NCBI GenBank assembly: GCA_963768025.1
Contig: CAVYGM010000001.1
Coordinates: forward strand, 124,001-188,000
Source: CAVYGM01 sp963768025
GTDB taxonomy: Bacteria > Bacteroidota > Bacteroidia > Cytophagales > Spirosomataceae
Length of the DNA: 64,000 nt
Reading direction: 5' to 3'
In this document: positions 1-9,563 of the stretch, in pieces
How the letters are laid out: every line of letters starts with the position of its first letter
Position numbering within the stretch: the first letter of the stretch is position 1
Made by a program: the position numbers and the translations under genes
Notes under the pieces: generated by a model
What the model was told of the DNA's origin: nothing
Databases searched by the model: none
The model's input: only the letters and a program-made list of their open reading frames with translations

Positions 1-457
1 CGCCCGCGCCGCAATTGCTCCCCGCGTAGAGCTGGTTGTTGATGATAATCCCCGAACCAAGTCCCGTCCCCAGCGACAACCCAATTACCGACGAATGGGA
101 CTTGGCTAGACCAAACCGGTGCTCCCCCAACGTGAAGCAATTCACATCGTTATTGATATATACCGGAATCCCAAACTCATCTTCCAGGATCGCTTTCAAC
201 TCCACCCGCTCCCAGGACGGGATGTTCAGGGTATTGTACACGATGCCATTGGGCACATCCACCACCGAGGGAACGCCGATCCCGATCCCGTCTACGGGGT
301 AGGCGGTAAGCGGCCGGAGCAAGTCCTTTACCTGGGACAAGGTAGCCGAAAGGGAATGCTTTTCCCGCAGAGGAACCACTTTTTTCTGGACAATCTCTCC
401 ATTCAGTTCCATACCCGCCCGCAGGTTGGTCCCCCCTATGTCAACGCCTATATTCAT
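1..457 (-). CDS. ROK-family sugar kinase (glucokinase-like), 3' end cut by window edge
   Basis: Reading the minus strand from ATG 457 gives an open frame that runs off the left edge (about 152 residues). It opens with MNIGVDIGGTNLRAG, the phosphate-binding DxGGT motif of ROK kinases, and continues with IGIGVPSVVD, YINNDVNCFTLGE and GLSLGTGLGSGI, the usual order of ROK substrate and ATP-binding motifs. The zinc-binding Cys region lies beyond the edge. ROK proteins phosphorylate glucose, N-acetylglucosamine or N-acetylmannosamine, or act as repressors; no N-terminal HTH is present, so a kinase is likelier. It starts 25 bp after the GH20 hexosaminidase stop on the same strand, suggesting an operon and an amino-sugar substrate (inference). 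An ATG at 463 is an alternative start. Confidence 0.85.
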   Translation of the reverse strand, partial: MNIGVDIGGTNLRAGMELNGEIVQKKVVPLREKHSLSATLSQVKDLLRPLTAYPVDGIGIGVPSVVDVPNGIVYNTLNIPSWERVELKAILEDEFGIPVYINNDVNCFTLGEHRFGLAKSHSSVIGLSLGTGLGSGIIINNQLYAGSNCGAG

Positions 458-482
458 GGTCATCAGATGTGGTTTGGTACAC

Positions 483-3074
483 TTATTCGGCCCTAAGCTC
501 GGTCGTTCGACTCGAACGCCCCGATGCATCATAGGCTTTCAGTTTTACTAATCCGGTTACGGGCAGCGGCCCCTTGTAGGTAACCGACGCGGCGGAAGGC
601 TCCGTGCCATCCAGGGTATAGCGCAGCACCAGGCCCGGATATTCCACGTTCGCTTTCAGGACTCCCTGCTCCACCACGGCTCCCGGCATCGGGATACGGT
701 AATTGTAGCCTCCCCCAAACTTCGACAGTTTTGGCAATTCTCTTACCGCCAGGGTATTGGCAAATGCATTCCATTCTTTGGCAACTACCTTTTTCCGATC
801 CGCCGAGGGGGGCATGACCTCCCAAGAGCGCTCTTTGCTCCACGCGCTTTCGGCAAATCCCAGCAGCTTGGGCAGTATGTAGTACTCCATCATGTCACGG
901 CCTTTGACCGTTTCGCTCCATAGCTGCGCTTCCAGTCCTATGATATTTTTTCGGGCATCGGGACGGAGTTTCTGCATTCCTGCAAAGTCCTTTTGCAGAT
1001 CCAACGGGCGTCCCATGTTTGTTTCCTGCGTGGTGCTGAACATGTTATAGGGAGCAAAAAACCAGTTGTCGCGGGTATCCACGAAGCCCGCCCAGTAGAG
1101 CCCCGGTTCTTTGGGGTCGTTGGAATAGGCCAGGTCGAAATAGAAGTTGGAAACATCGCACAGAATCACCGGATAGCCGGCATTGGCCAACCGGTAGCCC
1201 ATGTCGCGGTAGTCAAAAAGGTTGTTCCAGATGTAGGGTACCACGTTTTTGCCGGCAAAGGCCGGATTAGGACCGTAGCTACCATCTTCACCTTTTAATA
1301 GTGCTACCTCCTCCCAGCCGTGGATGGTCAGGTTGCGTTTTCGGAGGCGATCCACCAGTTTGCCGAAAAAGTAGGCCTGCAGGTTTTTGGGATCTTTGAC
1401 CTGAGGATTTTCTTTCATCAGTTGAATAGCCAGGGGCGATTTGGCCCAGGCGCCTTCGGGTACTTCGTCACCGCCCGCGTGGATCACGTCCATTTTGAGG
1501 CCCGCCTGCTGGTACATTTTGGCCATTTCGTCCACTACTTTTTCGTAAAAACGGTAGGTAGACTCCCGCGCTACGCTCACCACATTGTTCTTGTAGCCCT
1601 GAGCGGACAGGTACACCGACTTGTCGTCGGGATCAATGAGCCGGTATTCGTTCGCTTCCTTTTCTTTCCCCTCTTTCATCAGGCGCTGGTAGCGGGCTTC
1701 CATGGACTTGATCGCCGCCATGGCGTGGCCGGGAAAGTTTAGCTCGGGTATCACCCGGATGTGGCGCTCGGCGGCATATTTTAGTATTTCCACAAAATCG
1801 GCTTTGGTGTAGTAGCCGCTGCCATGGGTACCTTTTTCGTAGGCCACCGGCCCCGAACCATAGGCCGGATGCATGGCCGGAGCGTCGGGCCCGGCGGTAT
1901 GCTGCCGTTGGGCCCCTACCTGAGTAAGTTCGGGCAGGCCCTCGATTTCCAGCCGCCAGCCTTCGTCCTCGGTGGTGTACAGCAGGAAATGGTTCATCTT
2001 GTAGCGGGCCATCAGGTCCAGCGTCCGCAGGATGGTTTCCTTGGTCTGGAAGTTCCGGCTTACGTCCAAGTGCAGCCCCCGGGTGTGAAAACGCGGGGCA
2101 TCCTCCACCTTCACAACCGGCAGAGACACTTTTTTCTGGTCGTAGGCTTCGTAGGGCAGCAGGGCCAGCAGGCTCTGAATCCCGTAGAATACCCCGGCGG
2201 CATCGGAGCCCCGGATGGTTATCGCCCTGCTCGTTAATAGATGAGGTGGTAGGCCTCTTTATTGATCCCATTAACGGCTAAGGGGGCGATCGAAAGTCCG
2301 ATTCCTTTGCCCGGAGAAGCATCCGTTTTGAACTCGGACGAAAGGATCGCTTTGAGCTGCTTGCTCAAGAAAGCCCGCTTCTTTTTCAAGGCCTTTGGCA
2401 AAATGAATCACCTGCGTGCCGTCCAGAGTAAATGTACCTTTCCCGGCTTTCAACAGTACGGGCGAGGGAATGATGGGCAAAAGTTCGGTTTCGGGTACGG
2501 CGTACAGACCCAGGTTGGCCAGGTACCGTTGCTGGGCATCCGGCAGGGGAAGTTGGTCGGCGGTTCCCCTTAGCAACTGTTCCCGTTGGGTAAAGGGCTC
2601 GATGGTATAGTCTTCTATTTGTTCAATCCGCTCTTCCTTACCCGCCTTGTCGTAATGTACCATATACAGTCCGAGCGGGGCGTCGGTTTCTTTTATTACG
2701 CCTTCGGTGCCGGAATACTGCACCACCACGGAGTCGCCTGGGGCCAGTGAGAACCCCGCCTCGGGTACCATTTTGTACCAGTCGCCATTGATGTGGACGA
2801 CCCGGGCGGGCTGGGGCTGCGGGTTGGCCAGGATCGGCCGGGGGGCCATGTTAAAAAACAGGGCCCAATTGGACGCGTCCAGGGTACCTTGCCCGTGGTT
2901 GGTCAGCACAAAACGGGCATCGAATTCGTCGGAGGTACCCACAAAATTACTGATGAGTTTCCAGGATACTTTTACCTTGCTTTTCCCGGGCAGGGCGGTT
3001 TCCTTCTCCGAACCACACCCCCAATACAGAAGCATGAAAAAGGATAAGCTGAGGTAAGAGAGGTATTTGTTCAT
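483..3074 (-). CDS. Beta-N-acetylhexosaminidase, GH20 (frameshifted in this sequence)
   Basis: Two long frames belong to one secreted GH20 enzyme of about 860 residues. The N-terminal part (3074 to about 2365) has a lipoprotein-type leader ending in LLYWGC and a CHB_HEX-like carbohydrate-binding domain. The catalytic part contains HAGGDEVPEGAW with the paired Asp-Glu typical of GH20 substrate-assisted catalysis, and the C-terminus ends in a chitobiase/Fn3-like domain (YTLDGTEPSAAS). A short middle stretch in the third frame (LKAILSSEFKTDASPG) joins them, so there are two frameshifts, near 2365 and 2240. The product should remove terminal GlcNAc/GalNAc from glycans at the cell surface. It is upstream of, and probably co-transcribed with, the ROK kinase. 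Sequencing indels are likelier than decay because every segment is conserved. Confidence 0.85.
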
Positions 3075-3170
3075 AAATATCCGGGATAAGTAGCCTTAAT
3101 AGTACGCGGTGAAGTATTAAAAATACTATTGGCTTCGAACGACATTTACCAATTATTTTACAAAAATCGA

Positions 3171-4269
3171 ATGGCTATACCCTCCGGTCGGCTTATTTCC
3201 CTCGACGCCCTGCGGGGTTTCACGATCGCGGCCATGATCACCGTCAATTTCCCCGGCAATGACCAGCAGGTGTACCACCCGTTGCAGCATACCCACTGGA
3301 ACGGCCTTTCCTTTACCGATCTTATCGCCCCGTTCTTTTTGTTTGTGGTGGGGGTGTCCATTGCGTTTGCCTACTCCCGACGATTGGCGGACGGGACTCC
3401 CCCCTCCGTCCTGTATTCAAAAATTATCATCCGCTCGGTCAAGATTTTTGCCGTGGGGATGTTCCTCAACCTGCTGCCCGACTTTGACATCTCAGACGTC
3501 CGCTGGACAGGTACCCTGCACCGGATTGCCATCGTATTTCTGGTGTGCGCGCTGCTGTATCTGCATACCACCTGGAAGCAACAGGCCTGGATCGGCCTGG
3601 GTATCCTGGTAGCGTACTGGCTGGCCATGACGCTGATCCCAACCCCCGGCTATGGTACCCCGATGCTGGAACCGGGCATGAACCTCGCCGCCTGGGTTGA
3701 TCAGCAGTGGTTGCCCGGCAAGATGTGGCAGGGTACCTGGGACCCCGGAGGGTATCCTGAGCACGTTCCCGCTATCGCGACGGGCATCACCGGCATGCTG
3801 GCAGGTAGGTTGCTGCTCGGTAAGAGTACTCCCAACGAAAAGGTAAACTACCTGATGGCCCTGGGATTGGTCGTGCAGCAGCTAGGGTACCTGTGGGGCT
3901 TGACTTTTCCGGTTAACGAAGGACTTATGGACGAGTTCGTTCGTGCTGCTTACCTCGGGTTTTGCGGCGCTGCTGCTGGGGGCTTTGTATTTTGTGGTGG
4001 ATATTCTGGGGCGCCGGAGCGGGACACGGCGTCGGGGTAATATTCGGGGCCAATGCCATTACGGTCTACGTACTGGCGGATATTTTCGCGCTGGTGTTTT
4101 ACGGGACTCTTTTTGGAGAGGTACCCCTGAATGAAGTAGCCGTGAACGCCATGGTCGGCGTGGGGTGGCCCCTAAATTCGCGAGTATGCTGTACGCCCTG
4201 TTTTTTACGGCGGTCAATTTTATTCCGGCCTATATGCTGTATCGGAAAAAGATTTTTATAAAACTGTGA
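3171..4269 (+). CDS. HGSNAT/NagX-like membrane acyltransferase (DUF5009 type), frameshifted
   Basis: The product begins MAIPSGRLISLDALRGFTI, the RLxSLDALRGF signature of the heparan-alpha-glucosaminide N-acetyltransferase/NagX family, followed by the HTHWNGLSFTDLIAPFF segment with the conserved His and Asp, then many hydrophobic helices. These proteins are polytopic inner-membrane acyltransferases and in Bacteroidota often sit in amino-sugar loci. Three frameshifts break the C-terminal third, near 3921, 4015 and 4170; the restored end reads FASMLYALFFTAVNFIPAYM and stops at 4269. A start at 3171 is preferred over 3129 because the family motif begins shortly after it. Divergent from the GH20 gene and just upstream of the aldolase. 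The acetyl acceptor is not visible from sequence. Confidence 0.75.
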
Positions 4270-4408
4270 ATCATCGCCAGTAGGGTTCCATTTCGCCGCG
4301 ACGCAAGGCAAAGCCGGTAGGCAGGGGCAACAAGAGTCAAAAGTCTCAGAAGCACGTTCTAATCTCTCATTCACTCACCGCCCGTACCTCACTCATTCAA
4401 AGTTCATA

Positions 4409-5351
4409 ATGCCGACCCAACCAAACTACCGTCAGGGCCTATGGCCCGTGATGATTACCCCCTTCACCGACTCCAACGAAATCGACTAGCGGGGCTGGAA
4501 ACCCTGACGCAATTCTACATCGAAGCCGGCGTCAACGGACTGTTTGCCAATTGCCTGTCGAGCGAGATGTACCAGCTTACGGAAACCGAGCGGCTGGCTC
4601 TGATCAAAGGGGTACTGCGGTCCAGCGACGGTAAGGTACCCGTGGCGGCCACCGGTACCCTGAGCCGGGACCTGGATGAGAATATTGAGTTTATCAAAAA
4701 AGTACACGATACGGGCGTGCAGGCGGTCGTGCTTATTTCGAGCCTGTTGGTACTGCCCGATGAAGACGAGGATGTCTAAAAAGTCGTCTGGAACAAATTC
4801 TGGACCAGACAGGCGCCATTCCGCTGGGCCTCTACGAATGTCCGGTACCCTATAAACGTTTGCTGAGTCCGGCGCTGATGGAATGGCTGGTCGAGCAGTG
4901 GGCGGTTTGTGTACCACAAGGATACATCCTGCCATTCGGCTTCCATCGAAAAGAAGAGGGCCGCCACCACGGGCTCCAACCTACTTTTCATGAACGCCGA
5001 TACGGCTACCGCGCTGGATTCCCTGGAAGCCGGCGCGGACGGCCTCTCCCCCATCTCGGCCAACTTCTACCCCGAGCTGTACACCTACCTGATGAACGAA
5101 TACCGAAATAACGGCAAGACCGAAGCTGTAAACCGCAGTTCCACGCCTGGCTCACGCTGATGGACCGCACCACGCATACCTTCTACCCCTACTCGGCCAA
5201 GTGGTTTCTGCAGCAGCGCGGCCTCGCCATCACCACCAACACGCGCATCCCTACCGAGACGATGCCGCAAGTAGATCAGCTCCGGTTTAAGGCTTTGATG
5301 GAATGGTTTGGCGTGCTGGCGGAGCAGTGTGGAGTATTTAATTTTGAATGA
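4409..5351 (+). CDS. Dihydrodipicolinate synthase/N-acetylneuraminate lyase family aldolase, frameshifted
   Basis: A class I aldolase of the DapA/NanA superfamily, about 313 residues. From ATG 4409 it reads MPTQPNYRQGLWPVMITPF, and after a shift LETLTQFYIEAGVNGLFANC, ETERLALIKG, PLGLYECPVPYKRLLSP (the Tyr-containing YECP stretch) and LLFMNADTATALDSL. Reading through needs four frame changes, near 4487, 4780, 4905 and 5145. Family members split N-acetylneuraminate to ManNAc and pyruvate or handle related 2-keto acids. A position between an SSS symporter and GH20/ROK/acyltransferase genes favours sialic-acid or amino-sugar catabolism over lysine synthesis (inference). The density of indels against good conservation suggests sequence error. 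Confidence 0.78.
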
Positions 5352-5409
5352 TAGAATGATAGAATGATAGAATATTTTGTCGCCCCCGATATTCTATCAT
5401 TCTATCATT
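5347..5409. repeat. 8-bp tandem repeat forming a 21-bp inverted repeat
   Basis: Directly after the aldolase stop there are three tandem copies of the octamer GATAGAAT. The arm 5355-5375 is a perfect reverse complement of 5389-5409 (21 bp), with a 13-base GC-rich loop. Further ATTCTATCATTCACTC-type copies follow to about 5443. It could act as a terminator or processing hairpin between the aldolase and the symporter, but there is no T-run beyond the natural TTTT in the loop. Octamer runs can also change length by slippage. Confidence 0.7.
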
Positions 5410-5445
5410 GGACATTCACTCATTCTATCATTCACTCATTCTACA

Positions 5446-6930
5446 TTGTTCTCCCCTTGCAAACTCCTCGACCTGACCGTATTCATCGTGTACATGGGTG
5501 GTATTTCCCTGTTTGGTGCTTCTTTTTATTCCAAAAATAAATCTCCTCGGCCTTTACGCTGGGCAATAGCAACTTCCCGGTATGGGTAGTCACGATGTCG
5601 ATTTTTGCTACGTTCGTGAGCAGCATTAGCTTTCTGGGCCTGCCGGGCAATGCCTACCAAACCAACTGGAACGCCTTTGTGTTCAGCCTGTCGCTGCCCG
5701 TATCGGCCTACATGGCCGTGCGGTTTTTTGTGCCGATTTACCGCAAATTGAACAGTCCGTCGGCGTACGCTTTCTGGAAACAAAGTTTGGCTTGTGGGCG
5801 CGGGTGTACGTGTCGGCCTGCTACCTACTCACGCAGATGATGCGCATCGGTACCATCCTGTACCTGCTGGCGCTGCCGGTCAATGCGCTGTTTGGCTGGG
5901 ATATCCTGACGATCATCGCCGTCACGGGGCTGGTGGTGATGGGCTACTCGCTGCTGGGCGGGATTCAGGCCGTGATGTGGACGGACGCCATTCAGGGCAT
6001 TGTGCTCATTGGCGGGGCCATCGTGTGTTTGGGGTACATCTTCTTTTCCATGCCCGAAGGGCCAGGGCAGGTGTTCACCATCGCGGTCGAAAACGACAAA
6101 TTCAGCCTCGGGAGTTTCGGGAGCAGCCTGAGCGAGTCGACCTTCTGGGTAGTGCTGATCTACGGCATTTTTATCAATCTGCAAAACTACGGCATCGACC
6201 AGAACTACGTGCAGCGCTACATGGCCTCGAGCTCCGAAGCCGAAGCCAAGCGGTCGGCGTTCTGGGGCGGGATGCTCTACGTACCCGTTTCGATGCTGTT
6301 TTTCCTGATCGGCACGGCGCTGTTTTCCTACTACCGGTATTCCCCGATACCCTACCCGCCGAATTGCACGACCTCGCCAAAAGCGACCGGGTTTTTCCCT
6401 TCTTCATCGTGGAGGTACTCCCCGCCGGCCTCACAGGCCTGATGATTGCTTCCATTTTTGCGGCGGGCATGAGTACCATTTCCACGGGCATCAACAGTTC
6501 TTCCACGGTAGTGCTGGTGGATTATTTCCAGCGATTCTCCAAACAGGAACTCTCCGAAAAGCACTCCATGCGGATCTTGTACCTCACTACCTTCCTCATC
6601 AGCGTTATCGGCATCGGCATTGGCTTCGCCATGATCAACGTCAAGAGCGCCCTGGATGCGTGGTGGAAGCTGGCCTCGGTGTTCAGCGGCGGGATGCTGG
6701 GGTTATTCCTGCTGGGAGCTTTTGTGGAGAAAGTAAGCCGGAAGGGAGCTATTCTTGGAGTGATTTTTGGGGTAATCATGATTCTCTGGATGAGTGTTTC
6801 GCCGCTGATCTGGACCGAAGGTACTATGCAAGCCTACGCCAGTTCGTTCCATTCGTACCTGGCGATTGTGTTTGGGACTTCGGTTTTGTTTGTTACGGGT
6901 TTTTTGGTGACGGTGGTGGTGAGGAAGTAA
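5446..6930 (+). CDS. Sodium:solute symporter (SSS family), frameshifted
   Basis: A 13-14 TM sodium symporter of about 495 residues read in four segments. The first has LLDLTVFIVYMGGISLFGAS, then FATFVSSISFLGLPGNAYQT (the conserved sodium-site region), VYVSACYLLTQMMRIGTILY, the GYSLLGGIQAVMWTDAIQG signature, and LMIASIFAAGMSTISTGINS, the TM8 sodium-binding motif. Frameshifts fall near 5560, 5785 and 6345. In Bacteroidota this subgroup commonly sits with NanA-type aldolases and GH20 enzymes, so sialic acid or an amino sugar is a reasonable substrate guess. The start is uncertain: TTG 5446 keeps the first frame open and no ATG with a ribosome-binding site is evident. Confidence 0.78.
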
Positions 6931-7090
6931 GCTTTTTGAATTTTGGGGAGGTGGGTTGGAATGTTCGGGGTTATTTTGGAGCTTTATAGGTCTTATGGAC
7001 AGGATTTGAGGTACAAGCACAAAGAGTTACGTTAATACAGTTGTAGGCATCCATGCAGTCTAAGAAAAAAGGCAATCAAAGCGCGAAACT

Positions 7091-7708
7091 ATGATACCTC
7101 AAAAAATACAAGCACTATTTGATTTTATAGATTACTTGGACTACAATAAAAATGATTACATTGAGAAGTATGTTCCATTGTGCGACAAACTTAAAGAACT
7201 CGATATTCAAAGAAACCAATTGCGGCCTTACGACAATTACAAGGACAGACAAAAGTATGACGAACTTCAAAATCTTATAGAAGAAGAATTTAAGCCAATT
7301 ACTTCAAACATATACATTCCTAATTCAAACAAACTTAGAGAATTAAAAATTTGGTCAGGAGATGATACCTATGCGAGTATTTGGAATAATAATTATTCCA
7401 CAATATCTGACTTTAAAGAAAAATTTACCTCAGAAGATGTTGATAAAGTATTATATTTTAAACATAAATATTTGAGATTCAGAAACGAAACAAATACTGA
7501 TTTTCTATGTTTAACACTTGTTTTTAATAGTTTGGATGATATTCTAAAGCAATTATTTGACTTCTTCAAAGATACGCAAGAAAACGAATTTGAAGGTTTT
7601 GAAGTTAAGACAATCAAAGTAAGTAGTTTTGAGGAGATTGCGAAAAACTTGACGGAAAATCCTATTAGAAATATAAAATTTTCTATTCCGTCTATAAGAC
7701 AAGGATAG
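7091..7708 (+). CDS. Hypothetical protein, AT-rich
   Basis: A 205-residue protein of no family I recognise. It is rich in Asn, Lys, Glu and aromatic residues, with no signal peptide and no clear membrane segment. Base composition is much more AT-rich than the sugar genes to the left, suggesting acquired DNA. The end may be artificial: dropping one G near 7703 lets the frame continue as SIRQDSPLETQLRFNSINII straight into the small gene at 7764, which would make one protein of about 287 residues ending in a hydrophobic helix. Whether this is one gene or two cannot be settled from one sequence. Confidence 0.55.
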   Translation: MIPQKIQALFDFIDYLDYNKNDYIEKYVPLCDKLKELDIQRNQLRPYDNYKDRQKYDELQNLIEEEFKPITSNIYIPNSNKLRELKIWSGDDTYASIWNNNYSTISDFKEKFTSEDVDKVLYFKHKYLRFRNETNTDFLCLTLVFNSLDDILKQLFDFFKDTQENEFEGFEVKTIKVSSFEEIAKNLTENPIRNIKFSIPSIRQG

Positions 7709-7763
7709 TCCTCTTGAAACACAATTGAGATTTAATTCAATCAATATAATAAATGAAATAATA

Positions 7764-7955
7764 ATGAGAGACAAAATACAAATTAGTAATATTTCTAACA
7801 AAAATGGACAAATAAATATCGGCAAGGGAAAGATTAACCCAAACAGCAACAGTGATGAGCGTGCGAAAAATAAATTTAATTGGGATAAATGGGGAGTGAT
7901 AATTGGGGAAATACGAGCTATAATTTCAATAGTTATTACAGTCCTGGAAGACTAA
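7764..7955 (+). CDS. Small protein with Asn/Gly-Ile repeat tract and C-terminal hydrophobic helix
   Basis: A 63-residue product beginning MRDKIQISNISNKNGQINIG. The N-terminal half alternates Ile with Asn/Gly/Ser, like short beta-strand repeats, and the C-terminal part (WGVIIGEIRAIISIVITVL) is a possible membrane segment. A comparable Asn/Gly repeat tail occurs in the protein at 33371, also in an AT-rich accessory patch. Function unknown. The frame is open upstream to the end of the preceding gene, so this may be the C-terminus of a longer frameshifted protein rather than a separate gene. Confidence 0.5.
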   Translation: MRDKIQISNISNKNGQINIGKGKINPNSNSDERAKNKFNWDKWGVIIGEIRAIISIVITVLED

Positions 7956-8186
7956 TAAATCGATTACTACCGTTGTTATGTTTCCTCTTTATACCTTGAT
8001 ATGAGTCCCCAGCTGTTCGAAGTATCGGCTAAAAAGTAGTTGTTTTTGATGCCGTTGTTGGAGTTTTCTACAACAACCAGCCAGGCTATAACTCCGCCAG
8101 GCATGAATACTCAACAGTACCTTCTGGAATAGTGCTTTTACAGAGAGTGGTTACTGTTTAGGATATAATTGGATTAATGTCATCTC

Positions 8187-8743
8187 CTACAATGCTTTCC
8201 AAAGTGTGGATACTGTAAAAGATAATCGTTGGAGCAACTCCAAGAGAGGCAGCAAAGTCAGTCTTACGGGTGAAAAGCTACTCGACAGAAAACACCCTTG
8301 GAAAGTGTCAATGCTATCAATCAGTGTAATTCCCTCTTGCCGACAGGGAGTAATAAAATCGGAGTCGTAGGAGGCAATAAAGTTGATATCTGAATTTATA
8401 CAGTGTGCCAGAATCATGGCATCGTTTGGGAGCAGGTTGTATTGCTGCATCAATCGCAAGGATTCATCTTGCAAATTATCGGCAGAGTTATCAAATCTAA
8501 AATATTTCAAAATTTTCCTGGGATCATGCTCGCCAAGTATTTTCCCAATAGCATTTCCCTTTTTGAGGGCAAGCCCGGATTTTTCGCCGTGTATCGTGAG
8601 GAACTTGAATATAACTTCACTGAAAACCAATGAATTGATGGTTAAGTCGAAATCAAATGATAGGAGATAACCAGTAAATCTTCATTCTCTCTATTGCCTT
8701 TGATATGCTCTATCGCGAGCGAGGAGTCTACAAAGAGGGTCAC
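8187..8743 (-). CDS. PIN-domain toxin (VapC-like), frameshifted
   Basis: The product begins VTLFVDSSLAIEHIKGN from GTG 8743, overlapping the antitoxin stop by 4 bases (GTGA). This is the first PIN motif with the catalytic Asp. After one frameshift near 8645 it resumes as INSLVFSEVIFKFL and LLPNDAMILAHC, carrying the acidic residues of PIN motifs 2 and 3, and then IASYDSDF. PIN toxins are Mg-dependent RNases neutralised by the upstream antitoxin. At about 185 residues it is slightly longer than most VapC proteins; the last 35 residues look less conserved and may include another error. The gene is AT-rich like its neighbours. Confidence 0.75.
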
Positions 8744-8964
8744 TGCTCGTACCATTCAGCCTTAGAAGAGTCGTACAGCTTATCGCCTTTAAATTGCACC
8801 GACTTTATGTCTTCCAGTCGTTGACGGTACTCTTCCTGAGAAACCTTCTTGGCAATGGGCTTCTCTTGGATGGTAATAAAAAGCTCTTTACCGCGTAATT
8901 TTTCCGGTATCTGAATTACCAGCTGATCTGAATCAGCCTTTTTAATAAATTGTAATTCGCTCAT
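8740..8964 (-). CDS. Antitoxin partner of PIN toxin
   Basis: A 74-residue protein (MSELQFIKKADSDQLVIQIP). The first half looks like a short beta-strand DNA-binding or dimerisation region (LVIQIPEKLRGKELFITIQE), and the acidic helical tail (QRLEDIKSVQFKGDKLYD) fits a toxin-binding segment. It lies directly upstream of, and overlaps, the PIN gene, the usual antitoxin-first order. Assignment rests mainly on context; I do not recognise a named antitoxin superfamily with confidence. Autoregulation of the pair is expected from family behaviour, but no operator is evident. Confidence 0.7.
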   Translation of the reverse strand: MSELQFIKKADSDQLVIQIPEKLRGKELFITIQEKPIAKKVSQEEYRQRLEDIKSVQFKGDKLYDSSKAEWYEQ

Positions 8965-9061
8965 TTCATTCGTGCTGATGGATTATCAATAAAGTTACGG
9001 CTATTTTCACAAGTCTCCAATTTTGGGTCGCTACTTTGATTTTGAATGGTGATGATGTACC

Positions 9062-9526
9062 CTACCGCTTCCTCACCGTCCCTACCCCATACCGCTTCAC
9101 CTGCCGTATTTTGAGTTGGTTGCCTACCACCTCTACTATTTTCAGATCCATGAAGGTACCCTCGGCGTCGTAGAAGCCGATCATGCAGGAGAGGTCATCT
9201 TGCTGCTTCTGCACATCCACTTTGGGCTGATAGCCAAAGTTGGGGATATCAATGCTGTCCTTAACATCCAGCGTTTTGTAGGTAACGGCCACCCGGTAGC
9301 GGAACCGGAGCGGGGTTTCGTACAGCTTCACCGCGAATTTGAACTCGTTGTACGGATCGGGAACGGTGGTGGAGTAAGTAGCTACTGGCTCAGGGTTGAC
9401 GTTGGTTCGTTCAAGGGAAATCGTGTCGTTCACGACAACTTGCTTTTCGGAAGTATCCGTTTTCTTTTGGGTTTGGTTGCAACCGGCGATGAAAGCCAGT
9501 AGGAAAAAAGAAACGAGTATTCGCAT
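9062..9526 (-). CDS. Hypothetical lipoprotein
   Basis: A 154-residue secreted protein with a textbook SPII leader, MRILVSFFLLAFIAGC, the lipid-modified Cys being residue 16. A Thr/Lys-rich linker follows, then a beta-rich domain. No enzymatic motif and no family recognised. It lies 37 bases downstream of the UvsE stop on the same strand, so it may be in the same transcript, though a functional link is not apparent. The frame is intact. Confidence 0.75.
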   Translation of the reverse strand: MRILVSFFLLAFIAGCNQTQKKTDTSEKQVVVNDTISLERTNVNPEPVATYSTTVPDPYNEFKFAVKLYETPLRFRYRVAVTYKTLDVKDSIDIPNFGYQPKVDVQKQQDDLSCMIGFYDAEGTFMDLKIVEVVGNQLKIRQVKRYGVGTVRKR

Positions 9527-9563
9527 ATGCTGGAAGGGATGATGGAAAGTAGGATAAGGCTAG

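Noticed and set aside
4487..5160. Programmed frameshifting in the aldolase gene
   Set aside because: Four shifts in 310 codons without slippery-site or stimulatory-structure pattern fit sequence error much better than recoding.
8000..8186. Possible insertion-sequence end between the small repeat protein and the PIN gene
   Set aside because: No inverted repeats or transposase motifs could be recognised.
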